Assembly (NCBI GenBank): GCA_028564925.1
Contig: CM053034.1
Location: 87,026,282 to 87,090,281, forward strand
From: Lithobates sylvaticus
Taxonomy: Eukaryota; Chordata; Amphibia; Anura; Ranidae
Reading direction: 5' to 3'
Length of the DNA: 64,000 nt
Shown here: in pieces, positions 32,122 to 43,054 of the stretch
Position numbering within the stretch: position 1 is the first letter of the stretch
Layout of the letters: every line of letters starts with the position of its first letter
Position numbers and translations under genes: made by a program
Notes under the pieces: model-generated
The model's input: the letters and a program-made list of their open reading frames with translations, nothing else
Database searches by the model: none
What the model was told of the DNA's origin: nothing

Positions 32122-32998
32122 TTACATACTTAAAGAATTTCTTGGGATTTTTTTGCTCTCGTCCGCTATGTGTCTTTCATGTTCTATCTTAGCCATCCTT
32201 ATTGCACCCTTACATTTCTTGTTGCATTCTTTATAAAGTTGCATTTTTACATTGGAGTTAAGCCATCCCGGACTTTTGTTCGCTCTTTTAAATGTATTAC
32301 CCAATGGGATGCATTGGCTAATGTCCTTATTTAATATGCTCTTAAAGCAAACCCATCTCTCCTCCATGTTCTTTGTTCCTAACCTTCTAGCAAGGTTCGT
32401 AGTTTAGGAAAGTTGGCTCTTTTGAAATTCAGTGTCTTTGTATTCCCCTTATGTTTCCTATTTGTGTGATTTATACTGAAGCCAATTGACCTGTGATCAC
32501 TGTTACCTAAATTGCCCTGTATTTCCACATCCGTGATCAGGTCTGTATTGTTGGTAATCAGTAGATCCGGTAACGCTTCATTTCTAGTTGGCGCATCTAC
32601 CATCTGACCCATAAAATTGTCCTGTAAGACATTTAGGAACTGGCGAACCTTAGATGAATGCGTGGTTCCCTCCACCCAGTCTATGTCTGTATAATTAAAA
32701 TCCCCCATTATAATAACACTTCCCATCATTGCTGCTAATCCAATTTGTGATAGATCTGTCTCCCCTTCCTCCCTTAGGTTAGGGGGCCTTTAGCATACTC
32801 CCAGTGTTATTTTCCCCTTAGCTTCATCCCTTTTGAGCTCTACCCATAAGGATTCCACCTCCTCCCTAGCTCCTTTAGTGATGTAATTTCTCACATTCAC
32901 TTGTACATTATTCTTGATATAAAGGCATACCCCTTCCCCTTTTTTACCCTCTCTATCCTTGCGATAAAGGGTATACCCTTGAATGTTTTTCCAGCTAA
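32122..32998 (-). pseudogene. CR1 endonuclease remnant (main part)
   Basis: An AP-like endonuclease precedes the reverse transcriptase: GYTLYRKDREGKKGEGVCLY (about 32985-32920), VESLWVELKRDEAKG (about 32860-32810), SVIIMGDFNYTDIDW (about 32720-32680) and NSDHRSIGFSINH (about 32500-32460). GDFN and SDH are catalytic motifs of the family. Frames are interrupted. Its first residues are across the Ty3 insertion at about 49264-49400. Confidence 0.85.
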
Positions 32999-33719
32999 TG
33001 TCACGTACCTGGTTGGAGGCCGAAATGCCGAGAGGGCTCCCCTTGCGGCTGAGTGCAGTACACCCCTGAAGTTGGGTACAGAGGGTGTAGTGCCCAGAGA
33101 AGCACAGGTTGCCAGGTGGATTCTGGAGAGAAGAGCTGGTGGGCACCTGAAGGACACCGGGTAATGCAGGAAACACAGCTGGGCTAAAGTATAAAAGAAT
33201 CCTCGGTAATACTTGGCAATGTGTGCACAAGGAACAGTAGTGGAAGCCAGGCCAGGGGTCAAACACAGTAGATCTGGCAAGAGGAAGAGGAAGGTTGCAG
33301 AAACGGGGACAAGCCAAAGGTCTGGTATCAGAAAGCAGGCAGGAACAGGTAACTGTAGCAAAGTCCGTGATACTAGCCGGGATCGGGTATTGGGGAAGAC
33401 AACAAGTCGGTAAAGCAAGCCAGGGGGTCAAACCAGGAGAGCAGATCAGACAGGTCAGGAACAAGCCGGGTCACAACAGGAATCCAAATAGTAATTGCAC
33501 AGAGGTTCAGGAACACAGGAAGACTGACAAACCAGAAACTTCAGACACTAGCAGACTTCCTTATATAGGCCCATGTGACCTGCTGGTAGAGATACTGGGT
33601 CCTAAAGTCCTTCTCCTGCCATAAGTGCTGGTAGGGATGCAGGGTCTTAGAGCCCTTCTGCTGCTGGTTCCCTGATAACTGGCACTATTGCCAGTTCTCC
33701 TATGGCCATTTCCCTGACA
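32999..33719 (-). repeat. 3' LTR of the older Ty3 element
   Basis: The 721-bp repeat starts tgtcacgtacctgg and ends ccctgaca, the same end types as the family at 15614. Its partner is at 48567. Confidence 0.9.
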
Positions 33720-33739
33720 GTGCCCCCCCCCAAGGGGCA

Positions 33740-34955
33740 GCCTCCAGATGCCCCAATGGGAAAATTCTTTGGGATGTCTGCTGTGAAAGTCCCGCACAAA
33801 TCTAGGAGCATACATATTGTTTGCAGGCTCCCAGGAATTGTCTTCAGGGGAGTACCCCCTCCATTTGATCAGATACTGGACCTGCCTACCCCTCCTCCGG
33901 CAATCCATAATGGCTTCGACCTCAAATTATGTTTCCCCTTCTACCAAGACTGGAGGTGGAGGTGCCACTTCTCTTCCAGGTAAGGGACTAGGTACAGCTG
34001 GTTTAAGCAGGGAGATGTGGAACACTGGATGGATCTTGTAAGTATTGGGTAGTGCCAGCTCGAAAGCCACCGGATTTATCTCTCTTTTGATTTCAAAGGG
34101 GCCGATGAATTTGGGTCCAAGCTTCTGGGAGGGACATGAAAGCTTGAGGTTTACTGAAGAAATTCATACCTTGTCCACAATCTTAAAGACAGGATTCCCT
34201 CTTCTTTTATCATGGAACTTTTTATAGTCCTCTTGGGCTTTTCGCATGGCCTCCTGAAGCAACTTGTAGTTGGATTGAATGAACCTTAATCGATCCTGGA
34301 CAGCGGGTGGAGATGATGTTTCAGGTATAGTATTTGGAAGGAAGGAGGGATGGATTCCATAGTTCGCCCAGAAAGGAGACTGATTGCTGCATGCAAAGAG
34401 TTATTATATGCAAACTCGCACAGGGAAGAAGGGAGATCCAGTCATTCTGCGAGCAAGTACAGAAACATCGAAGGTACTGTTCTAAGGTCTGGTTAGTCCT
34501 CTCTGTTTGACCATTGCTCTGAGGGTGGTAAGCTGAGGAAAGACACACATCTATTGATAGAGACTTGCAGAGATCCCTCCAGAACCTGGAGGTGAACTGT
34601 ACCCCTCTATCGGAGACAATACTATCCGGTAATCCATGTAATCTGAAAATCTCTTTAATGAACATGTTTGCTGTGTCCGAAGAGGAGGGTGTGCCAATCA
34701 TCGGAAGGAAGTGTGCCATTTTGGAAAGGCGGTCTACCCCCACCATGATGGTGGTGCATCCCCCAGAGGGGGGCAGGTCTACTATAAAGTCCATGGATAT
34801 TTCTTTCCAGGGTTGTTCAGGAATGGGTAATGGCCTCAAAAGTCCCCATGGCTTGGCATTGGAACCCTTGTTGCGCTGGCAAATGGTGCAAGATTTCACA
34901 TACTTTCTGCAGTCCTGTCTTAGGCTGGCCCACCAAAATGAGCGCTGAACAAGTT
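33740..34955 (-). pseudogene. Ty3 integrase and chromodomain remnant (fossil part)
   Basis: Integrase motifs: MDFIVDLPPSGG, IVSDRGVQFTSRFW, SAYHPQSNGQTERTN. Chromodomain motif: RRGRQVQYLIKWRGYSPEDN. Its closest relative in the window is the element at 15614. Confidence 0.9.
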
Positions 34956-35741
34956 CAGTGGTTCTTCTTTTTTTTTTTTTTTTTAAGTTTCAAAAATTTT
35001 ATTGTAAAAAGTAACAGTACAAAGTTCTAAAAGGTGAACAAAAATAACCAAGTTGCCCCCTAAGGGGCCAGTACAGAAGGCAGATTACAGACAGAAGTAA
35101 TTAATAGTTCCCTGGTAGGGGTATGAGCTACAGGTGAGTCACGGAAGGAGTGTCAAGGTGGACGATACCCAGTCTAGGACTCTAGGCTATAGTACCACTG
35201 GGTTGAGGAGAGAAGCACCCAGGGAAGTATCACATGGCTTAGGGTCAGGGACTGTTCCCCAACCCCCCGCGCACCCCTATCGGGATCCTGCTGTGCGCGG
35301 GAGGGTCGAGGGCCAGCCTCTCTGGTGATGCCAGAGATTGAGAATGGGGATACTGCTCCCTAGGGCGGGGTGCTCAATTTAGGCTGGGGATGGCATACCT
35401 CACCTTGATCCCGAGCCCCCAGTTAACAGGGGGGGGGGGTTAGAGACTGCTTGGAGTAGCTATGACTAATATTTACTACCAGGTGGGCTGCCCTTCCGTA
35501 CCTTCTAGTTTCAAACCATATTGAACATAAATAACAAAATGGGTCCTTAAACGATCCAGGACCCTTCAAGTAGTAGTTGGAGGAGTGAAAGAAGAGAAAG
35601 AGGAAGATTGAGAGAAGTGGGAAAGAAGAGGAGGTGTATGCAGAAGGGGGGGTTGGGGGGGGGGTAATTTCAGAAGGGGACCCTCGCGGAGAGGGGATGG
35701 GGGATGTGTGCTACCAAAGTCAAGAGAATGTCAGCGCCTCC

Positions 35742-38700
35742 TTATAAAAGGATTAGCGACACCGCTGTGTAATGCGCCCAAGGTTCCCAAATGAGGTGGA
35801 ACTTGTCTGTGGAGTCCAGTATGGAGTGGGCAATTTTTTCTTGCGACATTAGCCACGAGATTTTTTGTTTCGCGCGGCAGAATGAGACCGAGGGCAATTT
35901 CCATGCGTGGGCTATAGTGATCTTGGCACCCAGGAGGATGAAGTGGATGAGCGAGCGGGTAAATTTAGGGACCAGTGGGATAGCTCCGTTCAGGAGCGCT
36001 ATGGTAGGGTCCTGGTGCACTCTATAGCCTGTAACCTTACGGATGAGATTAAAGATTTTGTTCCAAAAGCCCCTGATCTTAGGGCATTCCCAAAGTGTGT
36101 GTAGAAGAGAACCCAAGATGCCGCAACCTCTGAAGCAAAGGGGAGAGGACTGAGGGTAAAATTTAGCAAGGCGGGTAGGGACCAGATACCATCTAGAGAG
36201 TACCTTGATGTCAGCTTCCATAAGGGAGGTGTTTAAGATACCTTTAAATGAGCGAAAAAAATTGGTGTGCCAAGTGTCCAGGTCCCATTCAAACTGGAGG
36301 TCTTGCTCCCACTTCAACATATAATTCGCTTTGCCCTGTGGTTCAGCAAGCGCTGAGTAGATCAGGGAGATACCCCCCCTGACGCCCATGGCTGAGGAGC
36401 ACCATAATTCGAACTGGGTGACCGAAAGCTGGCTGTCTGAGCTGCCCCAGATTTTGTGTAAGAAGTGTCGTAGCTGGTAGTACCGGTACATTTCCGAGGG
36501 GGGCAATTCTAGCTTGGATATGCAATATTTGAGAGATATGGGGCCGTCATTATTAAAGTATTGCCCAATCCTGTACAGGCCCTTATCGAGCCACCATGCA
36601 AAAGCCTTGATGTTCAACCCCGGCTGGAAATGGGGGTTGTTGAAGATGTGAGCGAGGGGGTGCCAGGGGGATATTAAAGAGGTGCGTTTGTGTAGGGAAT
36701 CACATAGGGACATTGAGTGCGATAGGGTGGGAGAGAGGATCGCCGGGCGATCTTTGCGGGGTCTCCAGACTAGGTAGTCCAGAGTGTGGTTGGGGGTAGC
36801 CTGCCGTTCGATTTCCACCCAGTCAGGTTTCGGGGTCCTGGAGTAGATAGCAGAGAATTGGCAGAGTTGTGCAGCTTGGTAATACTTCCAGAGGTTTGGA
36901 AGGCCCAGCCCCCCTTTTTTCTTTGCTCTGAACAGCACTTTGTTGGAAAGGCGATGACCCTTGCCTCCCCAGATAAACTTAATGAGAGTGGACTGGAATC
37001 TGTCCAGATCCCGTTTTCTAACGGGGATTGGCAATGACCTGAAAAGGTATAGTAGTCTGGGGAGGAGGGTAATTTTTACTGAATTGACTCTGCCCAGCCA
37101 GGATAGCTTGTAGAGGGACCATTGTGCTAAGTCCTCCGAGAGTTTTTTTAACATGGGGGTATAGTTGAGTTGATATAGGAGGTCTATTTTGGGGGTAAGG
37201 AAGACCCCTAAATAGGGTAGGGAGGAGGAGCTCCAGGAAAAGGGGAATTTGTCTTTGAGTCTGTCTACTATGTGTTGAGGGGTTGTGATGTTGAGGGCCA
37301 GAGACTTTGACATATTAACTTTGAGACCTGATACCGATCCAAAGGAGTTTAGCAGGTGAAGAACCTTAGGAGTTGACGTAAGGGGGGAAGTGAGGAAAAG
37401 GAGGACGTCGTCCGCAAAGAGGGCACATTTGTGAGTCTGATTGCCGCATACTACTCCGCTAATATCGGGGTCTTGTCTTATTGCTAAAGCTAGGGTTTCA
37501 ATCGCTATAGCGAAGAGTAAAGGAGAAAGGGGGCAGCCCTGTCTAGTACCTTTAAGGATTGGAATCTGTTTGGAAAGGTGACCCTGCAACTTAATCTGGG
37601 CTTTCGGGGAGGAGTATAGGGAGGAAAGTGTTTGTATAAAGTTAGGGCCGAAGCCCCAGCGGCTAAGAATGGAAAAGAGGTAAGGCCAGGTGACTGTGTC
37701 GAAGGCCTTCTGTAGATCGATCGAAAGGATGTAGCCTGATTGGGAAGGGTTGCCATCCCAAGAAGGGAAATTAAGTCTATTGCTCTCCTAATCTGGTCCG
37801 GCCCCTGTCTCCCAGGTATGAAGCCCACCTGATCCTTATGTACGTAAGACACAATAAAGGATGCCATTCTGTTGGCCAGGATTTTTGTCATGATTTTGAG
37901 GTCATTGTTAATTAGTGAAATTGGCCTGTAGTTGCTCACCTCACTAGTATCTTTTCCTTGTTTAGGAATCACAGAAATAAAAGCTAAGTTAGCTGCAGGT
38001 TCCAGGGGGGAGCCATCACGCAGTGAGTTGAAGAGCCGGACCAGACGAGGAGAGAGGATCTCAGAGAAGGTTTTGTAGTATTGGGCTGAAAATCCGTCAG
38101 GACCTGGGGCAGAATCTGTCTTGAGGTATTTGATAACCTCCTGGACTTCTTCTGTTGTAAAAGGGGCTTCCAACATGGATCTGTGGGAATCTGAAAGCTT
38201 CGGGAGAATAATGTTTTCAAGGAAGGAGTCTAGGGGGGTTGGGTCAGTGGAGGCTGGAGAGGAATAGAGATTTGAGTAGAACGCATGAAAGGTATCAAGA
38301 ATCTTTTGGGGATTCTGGGATAGGGATCCCGAGCTTGTTTTGATCTTGGGAAGTATGACATTTTTTATCTTGGGGGTGAGTCTCGTCGCTAGCCTAGGGC
38401 CAATTTTATTGGCCTGTAAGTAGTACCGGCCACTTAGCCAAAGTAGGTGTTTATCGGCACTAGTGGTGAGGGCTAAATTCAGGGCAACCCGGGAGGATTC
38501 CAGCTGGGCTAGGCTAGCTGGGGAGGGTTTGGCTTTATGGGCCTTGCTCAGAAGTTCGAAGTCCTTTTCCAACTTCTCTACAGTGACCTTGTGTTCTCTC
38601 TTTAGTTTAGAAGATAATTGGATTATTTTCCCTCTCATTACTGCCTTATGAGCGCCCCATAGAGTGCTGGGGGACGTGTCCCCTGTGTCGTTAAGGCGGA

Positions 38701-39543
38701 AGAATTCTTTAATTTCCTGTGCGAGTAGATTACAGTGGACGGGGTTGGAGAGGAGGGTTTTACTAAGGCGCCATTGAGGGGGGCCAGTGGGTGTAAGCGA
38801 GCTGTGAATCTTGAGAGTGACAATGGAATGATCAGACCAGGGGGTTTCGTGTATTGAAGCTTGAGTCGCTGAGTGGATGTCTGAGTTGGGGATAAAGATA
38901 TGGTCTATCCTGCTGAAGGTCTTGTGGGGGGCAGAATAATGAGTATAATCTTTGGTAAGGGGGTTTAATTCCCTCCAGGTGTCAATCAGACCCAAATCAT
39001 GGAAGAGGCGGGCTATTTTGAGGCTCTGCTTGGGGGGTTTTGTGAGACGGGTCTGTCTGGGGAGGACTTGTCTAAGGCGTGGTCAAACGTGGTGTTGGAG
39101 TCTCCTCCCATAATGATTCTCCTCTCTAAGTGGGGAGAGAGAGTGGACAGCATAGAGGTAAAGAAACGCGCTTGACCTTGGTTGGGGGCATAGTAGGAGA
39201 CTAGTGAGAATAGTTCCCCTTCAATAAGTCCTTTGACCAGGAGGAATCTGCCATTATCGTCTTGTATCATGTGCGTGTGCATGAAGGGAATTTGTTTGGA
39301 TAATAGGACAGCTACTCCCCTCTGCTTGGTTTGTGCATTGGCCAGGTAGAAGGTGGGGAAGTTGCGGTGGAGAAAGGAGGGGGTATAATTTGCTGGGAAG
39401 TGATTTTCTTGGAGAAGGACAATATCAAGGCTTCTGGCATGGTAACTCTGGAAGGCTTTTCAGCGTTTAGCAGGGGAGTTCAGCCCCTGAGTGTTGTGAG
39501 AAGCTACTCTCAGTGACAGTTTGCGATTTACTGTGTCAGCCAT
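35742..39543 (-). pseudogene. L1 ORF2 protein (endonuclease and reverse transcriptase), few lesions
   Basis: It starts MADTVNRKLSLRVASHNTQG at 39543. The endonuclease reads LDIVLLQENHF, SYYAPNQGQARFF, IIMGGDSNTTFD and TPWSDHSIVTL. The reverse transcriptase reads SAPGPDGFSAQYYKTFSEIL, NYRPISLINNDLKIMTKILA and HKDQVGFIPGRQ, with an intact active site ALFADDVLLFL, then SWLGRVNSVKITLLPRLLYL. A C-terminal cysteine region follows (CFRGCGILGSLLHTLWECP). Lesions seen: one TGA after SPAKR near 39459, a frame change near 39050, and another near 37740. The product nicks DNA and reverse-transcribes at the site. This copy is probably inactive but well preserved. Confidence 0.9.
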
Positions 39544-40599
39544 GGGCGTCTGAGTGTGGGTGCGAAAGTGATCAGTGGGAGCTTACCTTTGAGTGCAGAA
39601 GTCTGCAGATTGTGGGCTGGGAGTTGGACCTTTGGAGACGTCTTGGGTAGACTGAGGCGATGCTTCTCCGCAAGGGGTCCTGAGTTTGAGGAAGAAAGGG
39701 AGTAGGGGAGGCGGGCAGGAAGGGGGGGAGAAAGAGAGGGAAAAGAGAGGAAAAGAGAACAACGAGAAAAATATGATGATTAATAACCAAATATATACAA
39801 CAAAGTATACACATCCGTAATGTATCTGTCAAAGTGCAAGAAGGACCGGCGAACCGGGTCCAGGTCCAAAGGCTCCCGAGGGTAGCATTTGGAAAGGGTG
39901 CAACCTCAAAAGGGTTGTCTGTCTGGTGTCACCGGAGGGAGTGGGTTCCCTCCGCGTCACAGCAGGTGGAGTGGCAAGCAGCGCCGCTCCGGCCGAGGAG
40001 GCCCCCAGATTGGGGCAACAAAGTGACCGGTCGGCCAAAAATGCACTTGAAAAAATAAATAAATAATAAAGCAAAAAAAAACACTAGCAACATAAACATA
40101 GATGAGTCCTAGGTTGAGTCTTGCAATGTCCGAGTGGATAGTACAAGGCTAGCGTAGTTAGGAGTACCTGTAGGGGAGGGGAGAAAATGTCCCGAACGGG
40201 GGTAGGAGAGGGGAGGCTGTAGGGATTGGTATTGTGGGGGATCTGAAAGCTAGATTTAAACCCTTCTAGAAACATGTCAAATAAAACAAGTACCCACCAA
40301 AACCCCGGCGGGGGTTGTGAATGAGGGAGGGAAGCCCCTGTCGTCACGGGATGGACTAAGGGGGGACCCGCCCAGGTCAAAAAGTACCCAGGCCTGACTA
40401 AAATTTGTCAGGGCTTAGAGGGTGCGTCTTCCCCTGAACCTTGAGTAGGGCTGAGGCAATCACTTAACTGGCCATAGAGGGAATGTCATAAGTACCAAAA
40501 TAAGATGGCCAGGGCAGCAAAAAGAGTAAAACAAAAAGGGAGGGGGAGCAAGGTTCAGGGGAAGATGGGTTCCTGAAAAAGACTAGGATCAAAGCCTCT

Positions 40600-41508
40600 C
40601 AGTGAGGAGAGGCAAACAAAGGTTTTCATCTCGGGGGATGAGATTTGCGGTGTCTCTTCGTTTGTTGCTTGTTCCACAGCGGGGTCAGGGGACTGCCTGG
40701 TGGTGGACGCTTGGAGGAGACCGACTTGCTTGGAGCCTGTTGGGGGACTAGGTCTTGGAAGATGAGTCCAAGTTGGAGCAGAAGGCGCTCGCCATCTTGG
40801 AATGAGGAGAATCCATAGGATTTGTCCTTGAATTGGAATTGGAGCCGGAACGGGAAGGACCAGCGGTATTTGATGGAATTTTGCATGAGGACCTCCAGGA
40901 GGGGCTTGAGGGACCTGCGTTTCTGAACAGTGGCAGGTGAGATGTCCGCAAAAATTTGGACCTTGTTGCCCTGGAAGGTTAGGGTATCTCGATTGCGTGT
41001 GTGTCTCATGATGTCTTCTTTGACACTGTAGTAGTGCGGTTTGACCACGATGTCCCTTGGGAGACCATCTTGTCTGGGGGGGTTGGAGGGCTCTGTGCGC
41101 CCTGTCAAGCTCCAATCTGTGTTCTTGGATGTCAGGCATGAGTTCTTTAATGAACGATTTGATCGTGTTGGGAACGTCCGTGGTGGACTCGGGGATTCCT
41201 CTTATGCGGAAGTTGTACCTTCTGCTTCTGTTCTCCAAATCGTTGATTTTGGAGAGTTCTGTTTCTAGTTGGTCTTGCAAAGTTTGGATGCAGGCGGTAT
41301 TCTGATTGGTGCATGCTGCTGTGTTGTCGACAGCTTGCTCGATGACATCCATGCAAGCTCCTAGGCCCTGTAAATCTGCCTTGATAGTGGCGGTGATTTG
41401 CATAGCGTTTTGGGCCAGCATCTCTGAGAAGTGTTGCAGCATGAGCTGCATATCAGCAGAGTGGGTCTGTTGCAGGGTGTAAATGTGGTGGGGGCTCTCT
41501 AGGCCCAA
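40600..41508 (-). pseudogene. L1 ORF1 protein (RNA-binding), frame-shifted
   Basis: It starts MGLESPHHIYTLQQTHSADM at 41508. A predicted coiled coil (residues about 10-90: QLMLQHFSEMLAQ, TLQDQLETELSKINDLENRS) is followed by an RRM-like domain (RRYNFRIRGIPESTTDV) and a C-terminal domain found in a second frame from about 41080 (LPRDIVVKPHYYSVKEDI; DISPATVQKRRSLKPLLEVL). About one frameshift therefore splits the gene. L1 ORF1 trimerises, coats the RNA and acts as a chaperone in the cytoplasmic particle. Confidence 0.85.
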
Positions 41509-42280
41509 AGGGGATCCCTGGAGTGGGGTGGGGGGGAGGCTTCCAAATGTTCTGCTGTGGAGGCCAGGGAGATCCCCTGGGGAATGCAGGTACTCACGGG
41601 GGTCGTCAGGAGGCTGTTGTGGTGTTGCAGGTGCTGCTAGTGAGCTGGTGGATCCGCAATGGAGTCCGGATCATCCATGCTGCCTCGTGTTGCGGCCGCC
41701 ATCTTGGCTAAGGCCGGGGTCGCCAGGCTATAGGTGAGTTGGCGGCTTATGTCGCTTTTGTGTGACCCCTCGGGCATTTCGGTGGGTGCCTGGCACCCTC
41801 GGGAGGCTGTGGGCTGAAGGCCGGACGGATCGTGCTCGATCTGAGCGCTTAGGGGGCTGAATGAGGCCGGAGCGGTGCGGAGCGGTGCGGAGCTCCCGTG
41901 CAGTGGTTCTTCGTATCCCAAAATGCCCAGCAAGTTTATGGTCATGTGACATTTTTAGAACTTGGAGTCTGACTGGCTGGGGAACAAAAATGTTATCCTG
42001 GTGCCACAAAAATCCATCTTGGTTTCTCAGTGAGGACACTTCTGATCCAGAGCAGTGGGTTGGGGCTTGCTTGATTAAGGTCTTTAAGTCAGGTTGGATA
42101 AGCAAAAAATTCTGGGTGGATAGGATCATACTTGGTTCTGTCGTTTCAGGGGTGTCTGGAAACATTCGGGAGAGTGCATCTGCCTTCCCATTCTTGGAAC
42201 CTGGCCAATATGTAAGATGGTGGGCTCATTTTTCGAGAGAAAAAGGCTACAGGGTGAAGAAGAGCCTTAGGTCCCTGCCG

Positions 42281-43050
42281 TTAGGACAGGATTGCCCCTG
42301 TAGCTACTTCAGAGGCGTCCACTTCCAACACGTAAGGCAGGGTCGGGTCTGGGTGCTGTATGATTGGTGCGGAAGTGAACAGATTCTTTAATTTGTCAAA
42401 GGCTGTCTGGGCTTCTGGAGACCACTGGAACCGAACCTTCTGGTGGGTCAACTGAGTGATGGGTGCTATGGTGGTGGAGAAATCCTTCACAAACCTCCTG
42501 TAGAAGTTGGGGGAACCCCACGAAGCGCTGAACACCTTTCTTGTCTGAAGGACTAGTATTGCCAGTCTAGTATTGCTTCCACCTTCTTTGGGTCCATTAC
42601 AATTCCTTCTGTGGAGATGATGAGACCCAGGAATTGAATAGATGTTTTTTCAAAATCACATTTGTCTGCCTTGACATATAGTCCTTGTTTTCTCAAGGTT
42701 GAGAGCACCTTTTTTACATGAATTCGATGAAGCTCCAAAGAGGCAGAAAAGATGAGGATATCATCAAGGTATATGATTACAAAGTAATCTAGGAATTCAC
42801 GAAAAATGTCGTTCACTAGATGCTGGAACGTGGCTGGGGCGTTGCATAACTCGAATGTCATCACAAGGTATTCGAAGTGGCCGAACAGCATCTGAAATGC
42901 TGTTTTCCACTCATCACCCTGGCGTATGCGGACAAGGTTATAAGCGCCCCTCAGATCCAATTTAGTGAAAATCCGGGCAGTTCGGAACCTTTGAAAGAGT
43001 TCAGGAATGAGAGGGAGTGGGTATCTGTTCTTTACAGTAATCTTATTGAT
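42281..43050 (-). pseudogene. Ty3 reverse transcriptase and RNase H remnant (fossil part)
   Basis: Motifs [31 protein letters not shown] and VLEVDASEVATGAILS belong to the older Ty3 element. On its right side the sequence continues directly into L1 sequence. Confidence 0.9.
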
Positions 43051-43054
43051 TTGG

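Larger units (their letters stand above)
30105..32998 (-). mobile_element. CR1 LINE, 3' part (ORF2 and 3' end)
   Basis: The minus-strand 3' end (30105-30160) has the frog CR1 signature acatagttgcatagtaggtg. Upstream lie the reverse transcriptase and endonuclease fragments of ORF2. The element continues on the far side of a Ty3 insertion at 49264. The Ty3 target duplication is gctaa/gataa (32994-32998 and 49264-49268). A Harbinger MITE is inserted at 31402-31659. Confidence 0.9.
34968..41900 (-). mobile_element. L1-clade LINE, nearly full length
   Basis: A 6.9-kb insertion is flanked by a perfect 12-bp duplication, cagtggttcttc, at 34956-34967 and 41901-41912. From the right: a 5' region (41509-41900), ORF1 (41508 to about 40600), ORF2 (39543-35742), a 3' region (35741-35000) and a poly-A end on the minus strand (T-run at about 34968-34984). 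The perfect target duplication and few coding lesions mean it is fairly young. It sits between the reverse transcriptase and integrase parts of the older Ty3 element. Confidence 0.95.
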
